In this document: positions 34,999 to 46,295 of the stretch, piece after piece
Position numbering within the stretch: the first letter of the stretch is position 1
Layout of the letters: the number at the start of each line of letters is the position of its first letter
Assembly (NCBI RefSeq): GCF_010731595.1
Contig: NZ_AP022582.1
Location: forward strand, 5,146,001 to 5,210,000
Length of the DNA stretch: 64,000 bases
Direction of reading: 5' to 3'
Source: Mycobacterium seoulense
GTDB taxonomy: Bacteria; Actinomycetota; Actinomycetes; Mycobacteriales; Mycobacteriaceae
Position numbers and translations under genes: made by a program
The notes under the pieces: generated by a model
Database searches by the model: none
The model's input: only the letters and a program-made list of their open reading frames with translations
What the model was told of the DNA's origin: nothing

Positions 34999-35274
34999 GG
35001 TTGCCTTGGGCCGGGTTTGCGCCTGGTCGGGCATACGACCAGCGCCCAAAACGGGCGCGTCCGGTCCCATCCTTGGAGCGCGACATATTTTCGCCGCGGT
35101 CCAGGCTGCGTGAGGGTGACACGCCCGACCGCGGGGGCCGGTGGACCACGACAGGTAAACAGCGGCGCAGTATCCGGCGCGACGCTCGATCGGCCCAGGT
35201 TCGGGCACGATCAGCGCGCTGGGAGCACCAGGTCCGGACACGGATTTTGTAAGTGGAGTGAGGGTAGGAGAAGC
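34999..35274 (+). promoter_or_regulatory. Long 5' leader of the S10 operon
   Basis: About 275 untranslated bases precede rpsJ. A perfect 7-bp stem CTGGTCG (35023-35029) / CGACCAG (35036-35042) lies close to the 5' end. A leader of this length before ribosomal genes suggests regulation of translation or elongation, but I recognise no known r-protein leader class in it. Confidence 0.45.
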
Positions 35275-35580
35275 GTGGCGGGACAGAAGATCCGCATCAG
35301 GCTCAAGGCCTACGACCATGAGGCCATCGACGCATCGGCGCGCAAAATCGTCGAGACCGTCGTCCGCACGGGTGCCAGTGTCGTAGGTCCGGTGCCGCTG
35401 CCGACTGAGAAGAACGTGTACTGCGTCATCCGCTCTCCGCATAAGTACAAGGACTCGCGGGAGCACTTCGAGATGCGCACTCACAAGCGGTTGATCGACA
35501 TCCTCGACCCGACGCCGAAGACCGTCGACGCGCTGATGCGCATCGACCTTCCGGCCAGTGTCGACGTCAACATCCAGTAG
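35275..35580 (+). CDS. rpsJ: 30S ribosomal protein S10
   Basis: S10/NusE of 101 residues, acting both in the small subunit head and with NusB/NusG in antitermination. [25 protein letters not shown] and [19 protein letters not shown] are family blocks. The GTG start is preceded by GTAGGAG. It is the first gene of an eleven-gene operon. Confidence 0.98.
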   Translation: MAGQKIRIRLKAYDHEAIDASARKIVETVVRTGASVVGPVPLPTEKNVYCVIRSPHKYKDSREHFEMRTHKRLIDILDPTPKTVDALMRIDLPASVDVNIQ

Positions 35581-35595
35581 GGGCTTGGTGAACTC

Positions 35596-36249
35596 ATGGC
35601 AAGAAAAGGCATTCTGGGTACCAAGCTGGGCATGACGCAGGTGTTCGACGAGAACAACCGGGTTGTCCCGGTGACGGTGGTCAAGGCGGGGCCCAATGTG
35701 GTCACCCGCATCCGCACACCCGAGCGCGACGGTTACAGCGCCGTCCAGCTGGCCTACGGCGAGATCAGCCCCCGCAAGGTGAACAAGCCGGTGACCGGTC
35801 AGTACAGCGCCGCGGGTGTGAACCCGCGCCGGCACCTCGCCGAGCTGCGGCTGGATGACGAGGCCGCGGCGAGCGAATACGAGGTCGGCCAGGAGCTGAC
35901 GGCGGATATCTTCGCCGACGGCGCCTATGTCGACGTGACCGGAACCTCCAAGGGGAAGGGCTTCGCCGGCACCATGAAGCGCCACGGCTTCCGCGGCCAG
36001 GGCGCCAGTCACGGTGCGCAGGCGGTGCACCGGCGGCCGGGCTCCATCGGCGGCTGCGCCACTCCCGCCCGGGTCTTCAAGGGCACCCGGATGGCGGGCC
36101 GGATGGGCAACGACCGGGTGACGGTCCAGAACCTGGTGGTGCACAAGGTCGATACCGAGAACGGCGTGCTGCTGATCAAGGGTGCGGTCCCCGGCCGCAC
36201 CGGTGGGCTCGTGGTGGTCCGCAGCGCGATCAAACGAGGTGAGAAGTAA
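35596..36249 (+). CDS. rplC: 50S ribosomal protein L3
   Basis: L3, 217 residues, an early-assembly protein near the peptidyl transferase centre. [17 protein letters not shown] start and the tip loop [19 protein letters not shown] with the glutamine methylated in other bacteria are present. It is joined to rplD by a TAATG overlap. Confidence 0.98.
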   Translation: MARKGILGTKLGMTQVFDENNRVVPVTVVKAGPNVVTRIRTPERDGYSAVQLAYGEISPRKVNKPVTGQYSAAGVNPRRHLAELRLDDEAAASEYEVGQELTADIFADGAYVDVTGTSKGKGFAGTMKRHGFRGQGASHGAQAVHRRPGSIGGCATPARVFKGTRMAGRMGNDRVTVQNLVVHKVDTENGVLLIKGAVPGRTGGLVVVRSAIKRGEK

Positions 36250-36902
36250 TGGCGCTCAAGATTGACGTGAAGACGCCGGACGGCAAGGTCGAGGGCTCCG
36301 TGGAGCTGCCGGCCGAATTGTTCGACGCCCCGGCCAATATCGCGCTGATGCACCAGGTGGTCACCGCGCAGCGGGCGGCGGCACGCCAGGGCACGCACTC
36401 GACGAAGACCCGCGGCGAGGTCAGCGGCGGTGGGCGGAAGCCGTACCGGCAGAAGGGAACCGGCCGTGCCCGTCAGGGTTCGACGCGGGCCCCGCAGTTC
36501 ACCGGTGGTGGCGTCGTGCACGGCCCGAAGCCGCGCGACTATGCCCAGCGCACCCCGAAGAAGATGATCGTCGCGGCGTTGCGTGGCGCGTTGTCGGATC
36601 GGGCGCGCAACGGCCGCATCCACGCGGTCACCGAGCTGGTGTCGGGTCAGACGCCGTCGACCAAGAACGCCAGGGCTTTTCTGGGCACGCTGACCGACCG
36701 CAAGAAGGTGCTGGTCGTGATCGGCCGCAGCGACGAGGCCGGCGCCAAGAGCGTGCGCAACCTGCCCGGTGTGCACATCCTGACGCCCGACCAGCTCAAC
36801 ACCTATGACGTGTTGCGCTCCGACGACGTGGTGTTCAGCGTCGAGGCGCTCAACGCCTACATCGGGGGCAGCACGGCTAGCACCGAGGAGGTTTCGGCCT
36901 GA
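36249..36902 (+). CDS. rplD: 50S ribosomal protein L4
   Basis: L4, 217 residues, lines the exit tunnel. The extended tunnel loop [21 protein letters not shown] is intact. In some bacteria L4 represses its own operon through the S10 leader; the long leader here would allow that but no matching RNA fold was identified. One-base overlaps with both rplC and rplW. Confidence 0.98.
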   Translation: MALKIDVKTPDGKVEGSVELPAELFDAPANIALMHQVVTAQRAAARQGTHSTKTRGEVSGGGRKPYRQKGTGRARQGSTRAPQFTGGGVVHGPKPRDYAQRTPKKMIVAALRGALSDRARNGRIHAVTELVSGQTPSTKNARAFLGTLTDRKKVLVVIGRSDEAGAKSVRNLPGVHILTPDQLNTYDVLRSDDVVFSVEALNAYIGGSTASTEEVSA

Positions 36903-37204
36903 TGGCGACCATCACCGATCCCCGCGACATCATCCTGGCCCCGGTCATCTCGGAGAAGTCCTACGGGCTGCTGGATGAGAACGTGTACACCTTTGTGGTG
37001 CACCCCGATTCGAACAAGACGCAGATCAAGATCGCCATCGAGAAGATCTTCTCCGTCAAGGTCGCGTCGGTGAACACCGCGAACCGGCAGGGCAAGCGCA
37101 AGCGCACCCGGACCGGATACGGAAAGCGCAAGAGCACCAAGAGGGCCATCGTCACGCTGGCACCGGGGAGCAAGCCGATCGACCTGTTCGGGGCCCCGGC
37201 CTAG
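36902..37204 (+). CDS. rplW: 50S ribosomal protein L23
   Basis: L23, 100 residues, at the exit-tunnel rim where trigger factor and SRP dock. [15 protein letters not shown] start and the basic hairpin [21 protein letters not shown] are typical. Shares TGATG with rplD. Confidence 0.98.
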   Translation: MATITDPRDIILAPVISEKSYGLLDENVYTFVVHPDSNKTQIKIAIEKIFSVKVASVNTANRQGKRKRTRTGYGKRKSTKRAIVTLAPGSKPIDLFGAPA

Positions 37205-37233
37205 CCGCGCGCGAGAGAGAGACCTGATTAGAC

Positions 37234-38076
37234 ATGGCAATTCGCAAGTACAAGCCGACGAGCCCGGGCCGCCGCGGCTCCAGCGTGTCCGACTTCGCCG
37301 AGGTCACCCGGTCGGAGCCGGAGAAGTCCTTGGTGCGCCCGCTGCACGGTCACGGCGGCCGTAACGCGCACGGCCGCATCACCACCCGCCACAAGGGCGG
37401 CGGCCACAAGCGCGCCTACCGGGTGATCGACTTCCGTCGTAACGACAAGGACGGGGTCAACGCCAAGGTCGCGCACATCGAGTACGACCCCAACCGCACC
37501 GCCAACATCGCGCTGCTGCACTACCTCGACGGCGAGAAGCGGTACATCATCGCGCCGCAAGGCCTCTCGCAGGGCGACGTGGTGGAGTCGGGCGCGAACG
37601 CCGACATCAAGCCGGGTAACAACCTGCCGCTGCGCAACATCCCGGCCGGTACCGTGATCCACGCCGTGGAGCTGCGGCCGGGCGGTGGTGCCAAGCTGGC
37701 GCGGTCCGCCGGCTCGAGCATCCAGTTGCTCGGCAAGGAGGGCACCTACGCGTCGCTGCGTATGCCCAGCGGTGAGATCCGCCGCGTCGACGTGCGCTGC
37801 CGCGCCACGGTCGGCGAGGTGGGCAACGCCGAGCAGGCAAACATCAACTGGGGCAAGGCCGGCCGGATGCGGTGGAAGGGCAAGCGCCCCTCGGTCCGTG
37901 GTGTGGTCATGAACCCGGTGGACCACCCGCACGGTGGTGGTGAGGGTAAGACCTCCGGTGGCCGGCACCCGGTGAGCCCGTGGGGCAAGCCGGAGGGCCG
38001 CACCCGCCACCCGAACAAGGCCAGCAACAAACTCATCGTCCGGCGCCGGCGCACCGGCAAGAAGCACGGTCGCTAG
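37234..38076 (+). CDS. rplB: 50S ribosomal protein L2
   Basis: L2, 280 residues, required for subunit association and peptidyl transfer. The conserved histidine segment [19 protein letters not shown] is near residues 226-244 and the C terminus is highly basic. 29-bp gap from rplW with a GAGAGAGA-rich ribosome-binding region. Confidence 0.98.
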   Translation: MAIRKYKPTSPGRRGSSVSDFAEVTRSEPEKSLVRPLHGHGGRNAHGRITTRHKGGGHKRAYRVIDFRRNDKDGVNAKVAHIEYDPNRTANIALLHYLDGEKRYIIAPQGLSQGDVVESGANADIKPGNNLPLRNIPAGTVIHAVELRPGGGAKLARSAGSSIQLLGKEGTYASLRMPSGEIRRVDVRCRATVGEVGNAEQANINWGKAGRMRWKGKRPSVRGVVMNPVDHPHGGGEGKTSGGRHPVSPWGKPEGRTRHPNKASNKLIVRRRRTGKKHGR

Positions 38077-38097
38077 GAACTCGAGGAGTAGCCAACC

Positions 38098-38375
38098 ATG
38101 CCACGCAGCCTGAAGAAGGGCCCGTTCGTCGACGACCACCTGCTCAAGAAGGTGGACGTGCAGAACGAGAAGAACACCAAGCAGGTCATCAAGACCTGGT
38201 CCCGGCGTTCGACGATCATCCCGGACTTCATCGGCCACACCTTCGCCGTCCACGACGGGCGTAAGCACGTCCCGGTGTTCGTCACCGAGGCGATGGTCGG
38301 TCACAAGCTTGGTGAATTCGCGCCGACGCGCACCTTCAAGGGACACATCAAGGACGACCGGAAGGCCAAACGGCG

Positions 38376-38379
<4 letters not shown>
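38098..38379 (+). CDS. rpsS: 30S ribosomal protein S19
   Basis: S19, 93 residues, in the head of the small subunit next to S13. [18 protein letters not shown] and [20 protein letters not shown] (shown in part) are hallmark blocks. A GAGGAG site precedes the ATG. ATGA overlap with rplV. Confidence 0.98.
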
Positions 38380-39781
<1,402 letters not shown>

Positions 39782-39784
39782 ATC

Positions 39785-40201
39785 ATGTTGATCCCCCGCA
39801 GGGTTAAACACCGCAAGCAACACCACCCCCGCCAGCGTGGCATCGCCAGCGGCGGCACGGCGGTGAACTTCGGGGACTACGGCATCCAGGCCCTGGAGCA
39901 CGCCTACGTCACCAACCGGCAGATCGAGTCCGCGCGTATCGCGATCAACCGCCACATCAAGCGTGGCGGCAAGGTGTGGATCAACGTCTTCCCGGACCGG
40001 CCGCTGACCAAGAAGCCCGCCGAGACCCGGATGGGTTCGGGTAAGGGCTCGCCGGAATGGTGGGTGGTCAACGTCAAGCCGGGCCGGGTGCTCTTCGAAC
40101 TGAGCTACCCCAACGAGCAGGTGGCCCGGGCGGCACTGACCCGCGCAATCCACAAGTTGCCGATCAAGGCACGCATCGTCACCCGAGAGGATCAGTTCTG
40201 A
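39785..40201 (+). CDS. rplP: 50S ribosomal protein L16
   Basis: L16, 138 residues, near the A-site tRNA elbow. [16 protein letters not shown] start and [18 protein letters not shown] are typical. TGATG overlap with rpmC. Confidence 0.98.
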   Translation: MLIPRRVKHRKQHHPRQRGIASGGTAVNFGDYGIQALEHAYVTNRQIESARIAINRHIKRGGKVWINVFPDRPLTKKPAETRMGSGKGSPEWWVVNVKPGRVLFELSYPNEQVARAALTRAIHKLPIKARIVTREDQF

Positions 40202-40434
40202 TGGCAGTGGGAATTTCGCCTGGCGAACTGCGTGAGCTCACCGACGAGGAGCTGACCGAGCGTCTGCGCGAATCGAAGGAGGAGCTGTTCAACCTTCGGT
40301 TCCAGATGGCGACGGGGCAGCTGTCCAACAACCGCCGGCTGCGCGCGGTGCGGCAGGAGATCGCGCGCGTCTACACCGTGCTGCGCGAACGAGAACTGGG
40401 CCTGGCTTCCGGGCCGGATGGTAAGGAATCGTGA
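40201..40434 (+). CDS. rpmC: 50S ribosomal protein L29
   Basis: L29, 77 residues, a helical hairpin by the exit tunnel. [20 protein letters not shown] and [15 protein letters not shown] blocks. The frame is open upstream inside rplP, but the ATG at 40201 gives the correct N terminus. Confidence 0.97.
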   Translation: MAVGISPGELRELTDEELTERLRESKEELFNLRFQMATGQLSNNRRLRAVRQEIARVYTVLRERELGLASGPDGKES

Positions 40435-40781
40435 TGGCAGAAGCGAAGAAGGCGACTCCGAAGGCGGCAGCCGCGAAGGACACCGGCTCGAAAGAGAAGG
40501 GTCCCAAGCACACACCGGCCAAACCCAAGGTGCGTGGTCGGCGCAAGACGCGCATCGGTTACGTGGTGAGTGACAAGATGCAGAAGACCATCGTGGTCGA
40601 GTTGGAAGACCGCGTGCGCCACCCGCTGTACGGCAAGATCATCCGTACCACCACGAAGGTGAAGGCGCACGACGAGAACAGCACCGCGGGCATCGGCGAC
40701 CGCGTCTCCCTGATGGAGACGCGGCCCACGTCGGCGACCAAGCGGTGGCGGCTCGTCGAAATCCTGGAGAAGGCCAAGTAG
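40434..40781 (+). CDS. rpsQ: 30S ribosomal protein S17 with basic N-terminal extension
   Basis: S17, 115 residues. An N-terminal ~35-residue Lys/Ala/Pro-rich extension precedes the OB-fold ([32 protein letters not shown]). Such extensions are typical of mycobacterial S17. A GTG directly in front of the ATG (40431) is also in frame. Last gene of the operon, followed by a terminator. Confidence 0.97.
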   Translation: MAEAKKATPKAAAAKDTGSKEKGPKHTPAKPKVRGRRKTRIGYVVSDKMQKTIVVELEDRVRHPLYGKIIRTTTKVKAHDENSTAGIGDRVSLMETRPTSATKRWRLVEILEKAK

Positions 40782-40795
40782 CCGAAGCGAGATCG

Positions 40796-40828
40796 AAACG
40801 CCCGAGACCCGATGGTCTCGGGCGTTTT
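40796..40828 (+). terminator. Perfect 14-bp terminator after rpsQ
   Basis: AAACGCCCGAGACC (40796-40809) pairs perfectly with 40814-40827 across CGAT, ending in TTTT. It separates the S10 operon from atsA, so the L14 operon needs its own promoter. Confidence 0.9.
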
Positions 40829-40884
40829 GCTTTGCCGCGCGTGGCGGGGCTTTGAAAACAGGATCGGAATGCTCACCGTGCGGC

Positions 40885-40890
40885 TACGCT
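40885..40890 (+). promoter_or_regulatory. -10 box of leaderless atsA transcript
   Basis: TACGCT ends 6 bases before the atsA ATG at 40897, with no ribosome binding site. Supports this start over an in-frame codon at 40852. Confidence 0.5.
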
Positions 40891-40896
40891 CGGCGC

Positions 40897-43257
40897 ATGC
40901 CGACTGACTCCCAAGCCTTTCAGGGCAAGATCGAGCTGGATATCCGGGACTCCGAGCCGGACTGGGGTCCGTACGCCGCGCCGACCGCGCCGGAGAACTC
41001 GCCGAACATCCTGTACCTGGTCTGGGACGACACCGGCATTGCGACGTGGGACTGCTTCGGCGGCCTGGTCGAGATGCCCGCGATGACCCGCATCGCCGAG
41101 CGCGGGGTTCGGCTGTCGCAATTCCACACCACCGCGCTCTGCTCGCCGACCCGGGCGTCGCTGCTGACCGGACGCAACGCCACCACGGTCGGCATGGCCA
41201 CCATCGAGGAGTTCACCGACGCGTTCCCCAACGCCAACGGTCGCATCCCGTTCGACACCGCGCTGCTCTCCGAAGTGCTCGCCGAGCGCGGCTACAACAC
41301 GTACTGCGTTGGCAAGTGGCACCTGACGCCGCTCGAAGAGTCCAATCTGGCGTCCACGAAACGACATTGGCCGACCTCGCGCGGCTTCGAGCGGTTCTAC
41401 GGTTTCCTCGGCGGCGAGACCGACCAGTGGTATCCGGATCTGGTCTACGACAACCATCCGGTCAACCCACCGGGCACACCGGAAGACGGCTATCACCTCT
41501 CGAAGGACATCGCCGACAAGACGATCGAGTTCATCCGCGACGCCAAGGTGATCGCGCCGGACAAGCCGTGGTTCAGCTACGTGTGCCCGGGCGCCGGGCA
41601 CGCGCCGCACCACGTCTTCAAGGAATGGGCCGACCGCTACGCCGGCAAGTTCGACATGGGCTACGAGGCCTACCGCGAGATCGTGCTGGAAAAGCAGAAG
41701 TCGATGGGCATCGTGCCGCCGGACACCGAGCTGTCGCCGGTCAACCCCTATGCCGACGTGAAGGGGCCGCAGGGCGAGCCCTGGCCGCTGCAGGACACGG
41801 TGCGGCCGTGGGATTCGCTGAGCGATGACGAGAAGAAGTTGTTCTCCCGGATGGCCGAGGTGTTCGCCGGCTTCTTGAGCTACACCGACGCCCAGATCGG
41901 CCGGATCCTGGATTATTTGGAGGATTCCGGTCAGCTGGACAACACCCTCATCGTCGTGATCTCCGACAACGGCGCCAGCGGGGAGGGCGGTCCGAACGGA
42001 TCGGTGAACGAGGGCAAGTTCTTCAACGGCTACATCGACACCGTCGAAGAGAGCATGAAGCTGTTCGACCATCTCGGCGGCCCACAGACCTACAACCATT
42101 ACCCCATCGGCTGGGCAATGGCCTTCAACACCCCGTACAAGCTGTACAAGCGGTACGCGTCGCACGAGGGCGGTATCGCCGATACGGCGATCATCTCGTG
42201 GCCCAACGGCGTTGCCGCACATGGGGAAATCCGCGACAACTACGTCAACGTCTGCGACATCACGCCCACGGTCTTCGACCTGCTCGGCATGACACCGCCC
42301 GAAACCGTCCGGGGCATCGCGCAGAAGCCACTGGACGGTGTGAGTTTCAAAGCGGCCCTTGCCGATCCGTCCGCCGACAGCGGGAAGCAGACCCAGTTCT
42401 ACTCCATGCTCGGCACCCGGGGGATATGGCATCAGGGCTGGTTCGCCAACACCGTCCATGCGGCCACCCCGGCCGGGTGGTCGCATTTCGACGCCGACCG
42501 CTGGGAGCTGTTTCACATCGAGGCCGACCGCAGCCAGTGCCACGACCTGGCCGCCGAACACCCGGACAAACTCGAGGAACTCAAGGCGCTGTGGTTCTCC
42601 GAAGCCGGCAAGTACAACGGGCTGCCGCTCTCGGACCTGAACATCCTGGAGACGATGACGCGGTTCCGCCCGTACCTTGTCGGTGAAAGGTCAAGCTACG
42701 TCTACTATCCCGACTGTGCGGACGTGAGCATCGGTGCCGGCGCCGAAATCCGCGGCAGATCGTTCTCGGTGCTGGCCGAGGTGAGCGTGGATACCACCGG
42801 CGCGGAGGGCGTGCTCTTCAAGCAGGGTGGCGCCCACGGCGGGCACGTGCTGTTCATCCAGGACGGTCGCCTGCATTACGTCTACAACTTCCTCGGTGAG
42901 CGGCAGCAGGCCGTGTCCTCGTCGGGCGCGGTGCCGTTGGGCAAGCATCTGTTCGGCGTCAGCTATTCGCGGACCGGAACCGTGCCGGACAGCCACACGC
43001 CGCTCGGCGACGTCACGCTGTTCATCGACGACGAAGTGGTCGGCACGCTCGCCGACGTGCAGACGCATCCCGGAACGTTCGGGATCGCGGGTGCCGGCAT
43101 CACCGTCGGGCGCAACGGCGGGTCGGGGGTATGCAGCCGCTACAAGGCGCCGTTCTCGTTCACCGGTGGCACCATCACCCAGGTCACCATCGACCTGTCC
43201 GGCCGGCCCTATGTAGACGTGGAAGCCGAAATTGCGCTTGCCTTTTCGCGCGATTGA
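40897..43257 (+). CDS. atsA: Arylsulfatase AtsA
   Basis: Type I sulfatase of 786 residues hydrolysing sulfate esters. The active-site signature C82-S-P-T-R86, in LCSPTRASLLTGR, requires conversion of Cys82 to formylglycine. Metal and substrate ligands include LYLVWDDTG (N-terminal Asp pair), GKWHLTP, and the DNGASGEGG segment. The C-terminal ~200 residues look like a beta-rich lectin-like add-on (GRSFSVLAEVSVDTTGAEGV in part). No signal peptide is seen, so it is probably cytoplasmic. The activating enzyme is encoded 4 kb downstream. Confidence 0.96.
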   Translation: MPTDSQAFQGKIELDIRDSEPDWGPYAAPTAPENSPNILYLVWDDTGIATWDCFGGLVEMPAMTRIAERGVRLSQFHTTALCSPTRASLLTGRNATTVGMATIEEFTDAFPNANGRIPFDTALLSEVLAERGYNTYCVGKWHLTPLEESNLASTKRHWPTSRGFERFYGFLGGETDQWYPDLVYDNHPVNPPGTPEDGYHLSKDIADKTIEFIRDAKVIAPDKPWFSYVCPGAGHAPHHVFKEWADRYAGKFDMGYEAYREIVLEKQKSMGIVPPDTELSPVNPYADVKGPQGEPWPLQDTVRPWDSLSDDEKKLFSRMAEVFAGFLSYTDAQIGRILDYLEDSGQLDNTLIVVISDNGASGEGGPNGSVNEGKFFNGYIDTVEESMKLFDHLGGPQTYNHYPIGWAMAFNTPYKLYKRYASHEGGIADTAIISWPNGVAAHGEIRDNYVNVCDITPTVFDLLGMTPPETVRGIAQKPLDGVSFKAALADPSADSGKQTQFYSMLGTRGIWHQGWFANTVHAATPAGWSHFDADRWELFHIEADRSQCHDLAAEHPDKLEELKALWFSEAGKYNGLPLSDLNILETMTRFRPYLVGERSSYVYYPDCADVSIGAGAEIRGRSFSVLAEVSVDTTGAEGVLFKQGGAHGGHVLFIQDGRLHYVYNFLGERQQAVSSSGAVPLGKHLFGVSYSRTGTVPDSHTPLGDVTLFIDDEVVGTLADVQTHPGTFGIAGAGITVGRNGGSGVCSRYKAPFSFTGGTITQVTIDLSGRPYVDVEAEIALAFSRD

Positions 43258-43906
43258 ATTCTTGGCGCTGTGCTCGTTGGCGATCGCGGCGGTGGGCTGC
43301 GAGAAGACCACCGCCGGCACCGCGACGGGTGGGGCCGCGTCGCCGACGACGTCCAGCACACGAGTGCCCGATCCGGCCGAGCCGGTACCCGGCGTCGAAA
43401 CCACGCTGCCCGACCACATTCCGCCCAACGCACTGGTGTGCTTCCCGCCGCCCGCCAGCGGCTCCATGACGAAGGCCTCGGTGGCGGACCCGGTCGCGCC
43501 CGTGCTCACCGTTGCGCTGCCGGACGGCTGGAGTTCGGCCCCGGGCACCGGTGACGTGGCGTTGACGTCGGCCGGGCCCGACGGCATGTCGATGCGGGTG
43601 ACCATCGCCCGCACCGACCTCGAACCCGGCGGGGCGTTTCTGCGCTACGCCACCGATTTGCGAACGGCGAGCCCCGGCGTGAAGGTCACCGTCACCGCCG
43701 CCCAGTTCTGTGGCTACAGCAGCCAGCTGCTCAGCGGCACCGGCGGCGGGTCAGGAGCAAACGAATTCGCCGACCGCATCACCCACGTCTGGACCAACAC
43801 CCGTGCGTATCTCGTGGTCGTCCATCTTCAGGGGCCCGGCAAAGCGCCGGGTTTCGCTGCGGCTAAATCTACGGTAATGCAGGAATTCGCCGTCACGATC
43901 CCATGA
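43232..43906 (+). CDS. Putative lipoprotein of unknown function
   Basis: Protein of 224 residues with a short basic start (MRLPFR), a hydrophobic segment and lipobox SLAIAAVGC (Cys ~23), then a Thr/Ser-rich linker and a globular part (residues ~70-224). The globular part (TVALPDGWSSAPG ... AYLVVVHLQGPG) resembles in outline the LpqN/LpqT group of mycobacterial lipoproteins, but I cannot confirm it. The TTG start at 43232 lies inside the 3' end of atsA, so the genes overlap by 26 bases in different frames. It is likely co-transcribed with atsA. Confidence 0.65.
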   Translation: MRLPFRAIEFLALCSLAIAAVGCEKTTAGTATGGAASPTTSSTRVPDPAEPVPGVETTLPDHIPPNALVCFPPPASGSMTKASVADPVAPVLTVALPDGWSSAPGTGDVALTSAGPDGMSMRVTIARTDLEPGGAFLRYATDLRTASPGVKVTVTAAQFCGYSSQLLSGTGGGSGANEFADRITHVWTNTRAYLVVVHLQGPGKAPGFAAAKSTVMQEFAVTIP

Positions 43907-43925
43907 AAATTGTCGTTGTCACTGC

Positions 43926-43931
43926 TAGCAT
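43926..43931 (+). promoter_or_regulatory. -10 box before DUF4436 paralogue 1
   Basis: TAGCAT within GCTAGCATCTGGCC, ending 7 bases before GTG 43939. The same element recurs before the other two paralogues at 46231 and 48257. Confidence 0.55.
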
Positions 43932-43938
43932 CTGGCCC

Positions 43939-43953
43939 GTGATGGCTCAATGA
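43939..43953 (+). CDS. Leaderless micro-ORF coupled to DUF4436 paralogue 1
   Basis: GTG-ATG-GCT-CAA-TGA (4 codons) starts right behind the TAGCAT box, and its TGA overlaps the paralogue's ATG at 43950 as ATGA. The peptide itself is unlikely to matter; ribosome loading is. The arrangement recurs at the other two paralogues. Confidence 0.4.
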   Translation: MMAQ

Positions 43954-44885
43954 CCGCCGGGACTCCGGCGCCCCCCGCGCCGCCGGCGCCGGCCGCGCCC
44001 CGAGGCCGGCAAATCGCAATATCTTTCGGTATCGTCGTGGCCGTCATCGTCATCTACGTGCTGTCGCTGATCGCCGTGCACCTGCTGGCAAAGTCGGCGC
44101 CCGCGCTGCCTCCGGTGGATTTCAGCAAGCTCGAGGCCGATGACAGCGTCGTGCAGGTGCACCTCGAGAAGCTGGATACCGTGGCGAACCGTCTGACGGT
44201 GAACGTGCTTGTCTACCCGAAGGACTCGCTGTACGACAAGAACTTCGGTGTGCTGACCACCGACGCGGCTGTGCGCCTGTACCCGGAGAACGATCTGGGG
44301 GACTTGCAGTACCCGGTCGGAAAGGCGCCGGCGCAAGTCAGCACCGGCCTGGTGGCTCACGGCGATCCCGGTAACTGGCCGTTCGACTCCTACAAGACGG
44401 AAGTCATTGCCGCCGACGTGTTCACCGGTTCTGGCCAGAACCGCGAAAAAGCTCCCGCCCGCGTGGAGGTGACCGGAAAGCTCGACGGGTGGGACGCCAC
44501 GGTGACCCGCGTCCACGACCCGGAAGACCCGAACCCGGACGTCCAGGACAACGTGATCATCACGCTGGAGCGGTCCAAGGGTCCGCTGATCTTCGACGTC
44601 GGCATTTGCCTGGTCCTCATCGCCTTGCCCGTGCTGGCATTGTGGGTGGCGATTCCAATGGCGTTGGGCCGGACCACGTTCCTGCCTCCGTTGGGAACGT
44701 GGTTCGCGGCGCTGCTGTTCGCGGTCGTCCCGCTGCGCAACTTCCTTCCCGGTTCACCACCGCCGGGTTCCTGGATCGACCAGGCGATCGTGCTGTGGGT
44801 ATTGATAGGGCTGGTCTCCGCGATGTCCCTGTTCATCGTCGCCTGGTGGCGATCGCGCGAGAAGAAGACGCCGAAGAAGGCGTGA
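43950..44885 (+). CDS. DUF4436 membrane protein, paralogue 1 (Rv0713-like)
   Basis: Membrane protein of 311 residues. A Pro/Ala-rich start is followed by TM1 (residues ~22-43). An extracytoplasmic domain follows (~45-205; VQVHLEKLDTVANRLTVNVL, VRLYPENDLGDLQYPVGK, HGDPGNWPFDSYKTEV in parts). Three C-terminal helices close the protein (LIFDVGICLVLIALPVLAL; TWFAALLFAVVPLRNFLPG; IDQAIVLWVLIGLVSAMSLF). PLRNFLPGSPPPGSWIDQA is nearly invariant among the three copies. Function unknown. No ribosome binding site; the ATG overlaps the TGA of a leaderless micro-ORF. Confidence 0.88.
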   Translation: MTAGTPAPPAPPAPAAPRGRQIAISFGIVVAVIVIYVLSLIAVHLLAKSAPALPPVDFSKLEADDSVVQVHLEKLDTVANRLTVNVLVYPKDSLYDKNFGVLTTDAAVRLYPENDLGDLQYPVGKAPAQVSTGLVAHGDPGNWPFDSYKTEVIAADVFTGSGQNREKAPARVEVTGKLDGWDATVTRVHDPEDPNPDVQDNVIITLERSKGPLIFDVGICLVLIALPVLALWVAIPMALGRTTFLPPLGTWFAALLFAVVPLRNFLPGSPPPGSWIDQAIVLWVLIGLVSAMSLFIVAWWRSREKKTPKKA

Positions 44886-44888
44886 CAC

Positions 44889-46037
44889 CTACTCGGGATT
44901 CGGTGCCTCCACGGAGCTGATCGCGTCGACGGCGCTCGACACCCGGGCTTGGAAGTCGGGTGAGAGCGGGATGTAGCCCGTCTTCGCGAGCTCCACCTGC
45001 CCCGGTCCGATCGCCGCCTGCAGGAACGCCTTGACGGCCTTGGCCACGTCGAGCGTGGGGTACTTGGAACAGACGATTTCGTAGGTGGCCAAGACGATGG
45101 GGTAGACGTCGGGCTGGGCGGGGTTGTAGAACGACGAGATGTCGAGCACCAGGTCATTGCCGGTGCCGATGATCTTGGCGCCGCCGATGGTCTTGCCGAC
45201 GGTGTCGGTGCCGATGCGCACCGGCCGCAGTGAGCGGCGGCTCGCCGGGGTTTTGATCTCGGCGGCGTAAAGCCCCTGCTGCAGCGCGAAAGACAGCTCG
45301 TTGTAACTGATCGCGCCCTCGGTGGCTTTCACCAGCGCCGCGGTGCCGTTGTTGCCGGCGGCGCCGGTGCCGACGCCGCCGTTGAACGCCTTGCCCGTGC
45401 CCTTGCTCCACGCGCCGCCCGACGCGGCCTGCAGGTAGGACTGGAAGTTGTCGGTGGTCCCGGACGCGTCGCTGCGGTAGATGACGCGAATCTCTTCGGC
45501 CGGCATGGACGCGTTGAGTGCGGTGAGGGCCGGGTCATCCCAGCGCCTGATGGTGCCGTCGAAGATCTTGGCTATCGTGGACGCGTCGAGGACCAGGGAG
45601 TCGACCGAGCCGAGGTTGTAGGTGATGGCCAGCGGGCCGAACACCACGGGCAGGTTCCAGGCGTCGGCGCCGCCGCAACGTTGTTTGGCCGCGGCGTATT
45701 GGTCTCCGGACAGTGGCGTGTCCGATCCGCCGAAATCTGTTTTGCCCGCGAGGAAGTCGCTGATGCCCGCGCCCGATCCGTTGGCGGTGTAGTTGAGGGC
45801 CTGGCCAGGACAGACCTTGCCGTAGGCCGCGACGAACTTCGTCATCGCATTGGATTGGGCGGTCGAGCCGCTGGCCGTCAACGTCTGCTTGCCGCCGCAG
45901 TCCACCTTGGCGCCGGCGGCGTATGCCAGGGTCGGGTGGGGGTCGGTGCTGCATGCCGAGACCGCGACGAGAGCCGCGACCAGCACGCTCATGGCGGCGG
46001 CCGATCGGCTCTGCTCCGCGACGCACCGGTTCGGCAT
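44889..46037 (-). CDS. Phosphate-binding lipoprotein, PstS family
   Basis: Periplasmic-type phosphate receptor of 382 residues. Lipobox VAVSAC (Cys ~29). The mature part begins with a typical PstS turn [16 protein letters not shown]. Phosphate-ligand blocks: [27 protein letters not shown] (in part), [15 protein letters not shown]. It would normally deliver phosphate to PstCAB, but no permease or ATPase gene is adjacent. It is inverted relative to its neighbours, between two DUF4436 paralogues, suggesting an insertion. ATG at 46037 chosen; a later in-frame Met would shorten the signal peptide n-region. Confidence 0.93.
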   Translation of the reverse strand: MPNRCVAEQSRSAAAMSVLVAALVAVSACSTDPHPTLAYAAGAKVDCGGKQTLTASGSTAQSNAMTKFVAAYGKVCPGQALNYTANGSGAGISDFLAGKTDFGGSDTPLSGDQYAAAKQRCGGADAWNLPVVFGPLAITYNLGSVDSLVLDASTIAKIFDGTIRRWDDPALTALNASMPAEEIRVIYRSDASGTTDNFQSYLQAASGGAWSKGTGKAFNGGVGTGAAGNNGTAALVKATEGAISYNELSFALQQGLYAAEIKTPASRRSLRPVRIGTDTVGKTIGGAKIIGTGNDLVLDISSFYNPAQPDVYPIVLATYEIVCSKYPTLDVAKAVKAFLQAAIGPGQVELAKTGYIPLSPDFQARVSSAVDAISSVEAPNPE

Positions 46038-46230
46038 CCGTCACATTTAGCGTCATCGGATAACGGCCGGACCAACAACGGATGAACGGGTCATCGATCC
46101 GACTGCGCGATCAGGGGTCGTCCAACAGCCCGCAGCTTTCGCTGGAGGGCCGACCCGCGTGCGACCGGTTGCGGAAATTGCGTCTTTATGGCTAATTTTC
46201 GATAACGCCACGCGGAGGGTACGTGTTTGC

Positions 46231-46236
46231 TAGCGT
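46231..46236 (+). promoter_or_regulatory. -10 box before DUF4436 paralogue 2
   Basis: TAGCGT within GCTAGCGTCTGGC, ending 8 bases before GTG 46245. Same element as at 43926 and 48257. Confidence 0.55.
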
Positions 46237-46244
46237 CTGGCTTC

Positions 46245-46295
46245 GTGTGCCCCCCGCGCAACCTCCCGCCGGTCCAACGAGGTGTTGACAGATGA
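46245..46295 (+). CDS. Leaderless micro-ORF coupled to DUF4436 paralogue 2
   Basis: Sixteen-codon frame from GTG 46245 (VCPPRNLPPVQRGVDR) whose TGA at 46293-46295 overlaps the ATG of the paralogue at 46292. Peptide sequence is not conserved relative to the other two micro-ORFs, only the layout is. Confidence 0.4.
   Translation: MCPPRNLPPVQRGVDR

Noticed and set aside
41046..41828. Plus-strand second frame inside atsA
   Set aside because: Arg/Gly-rich frame-shifted reading of atsA, no independent support.
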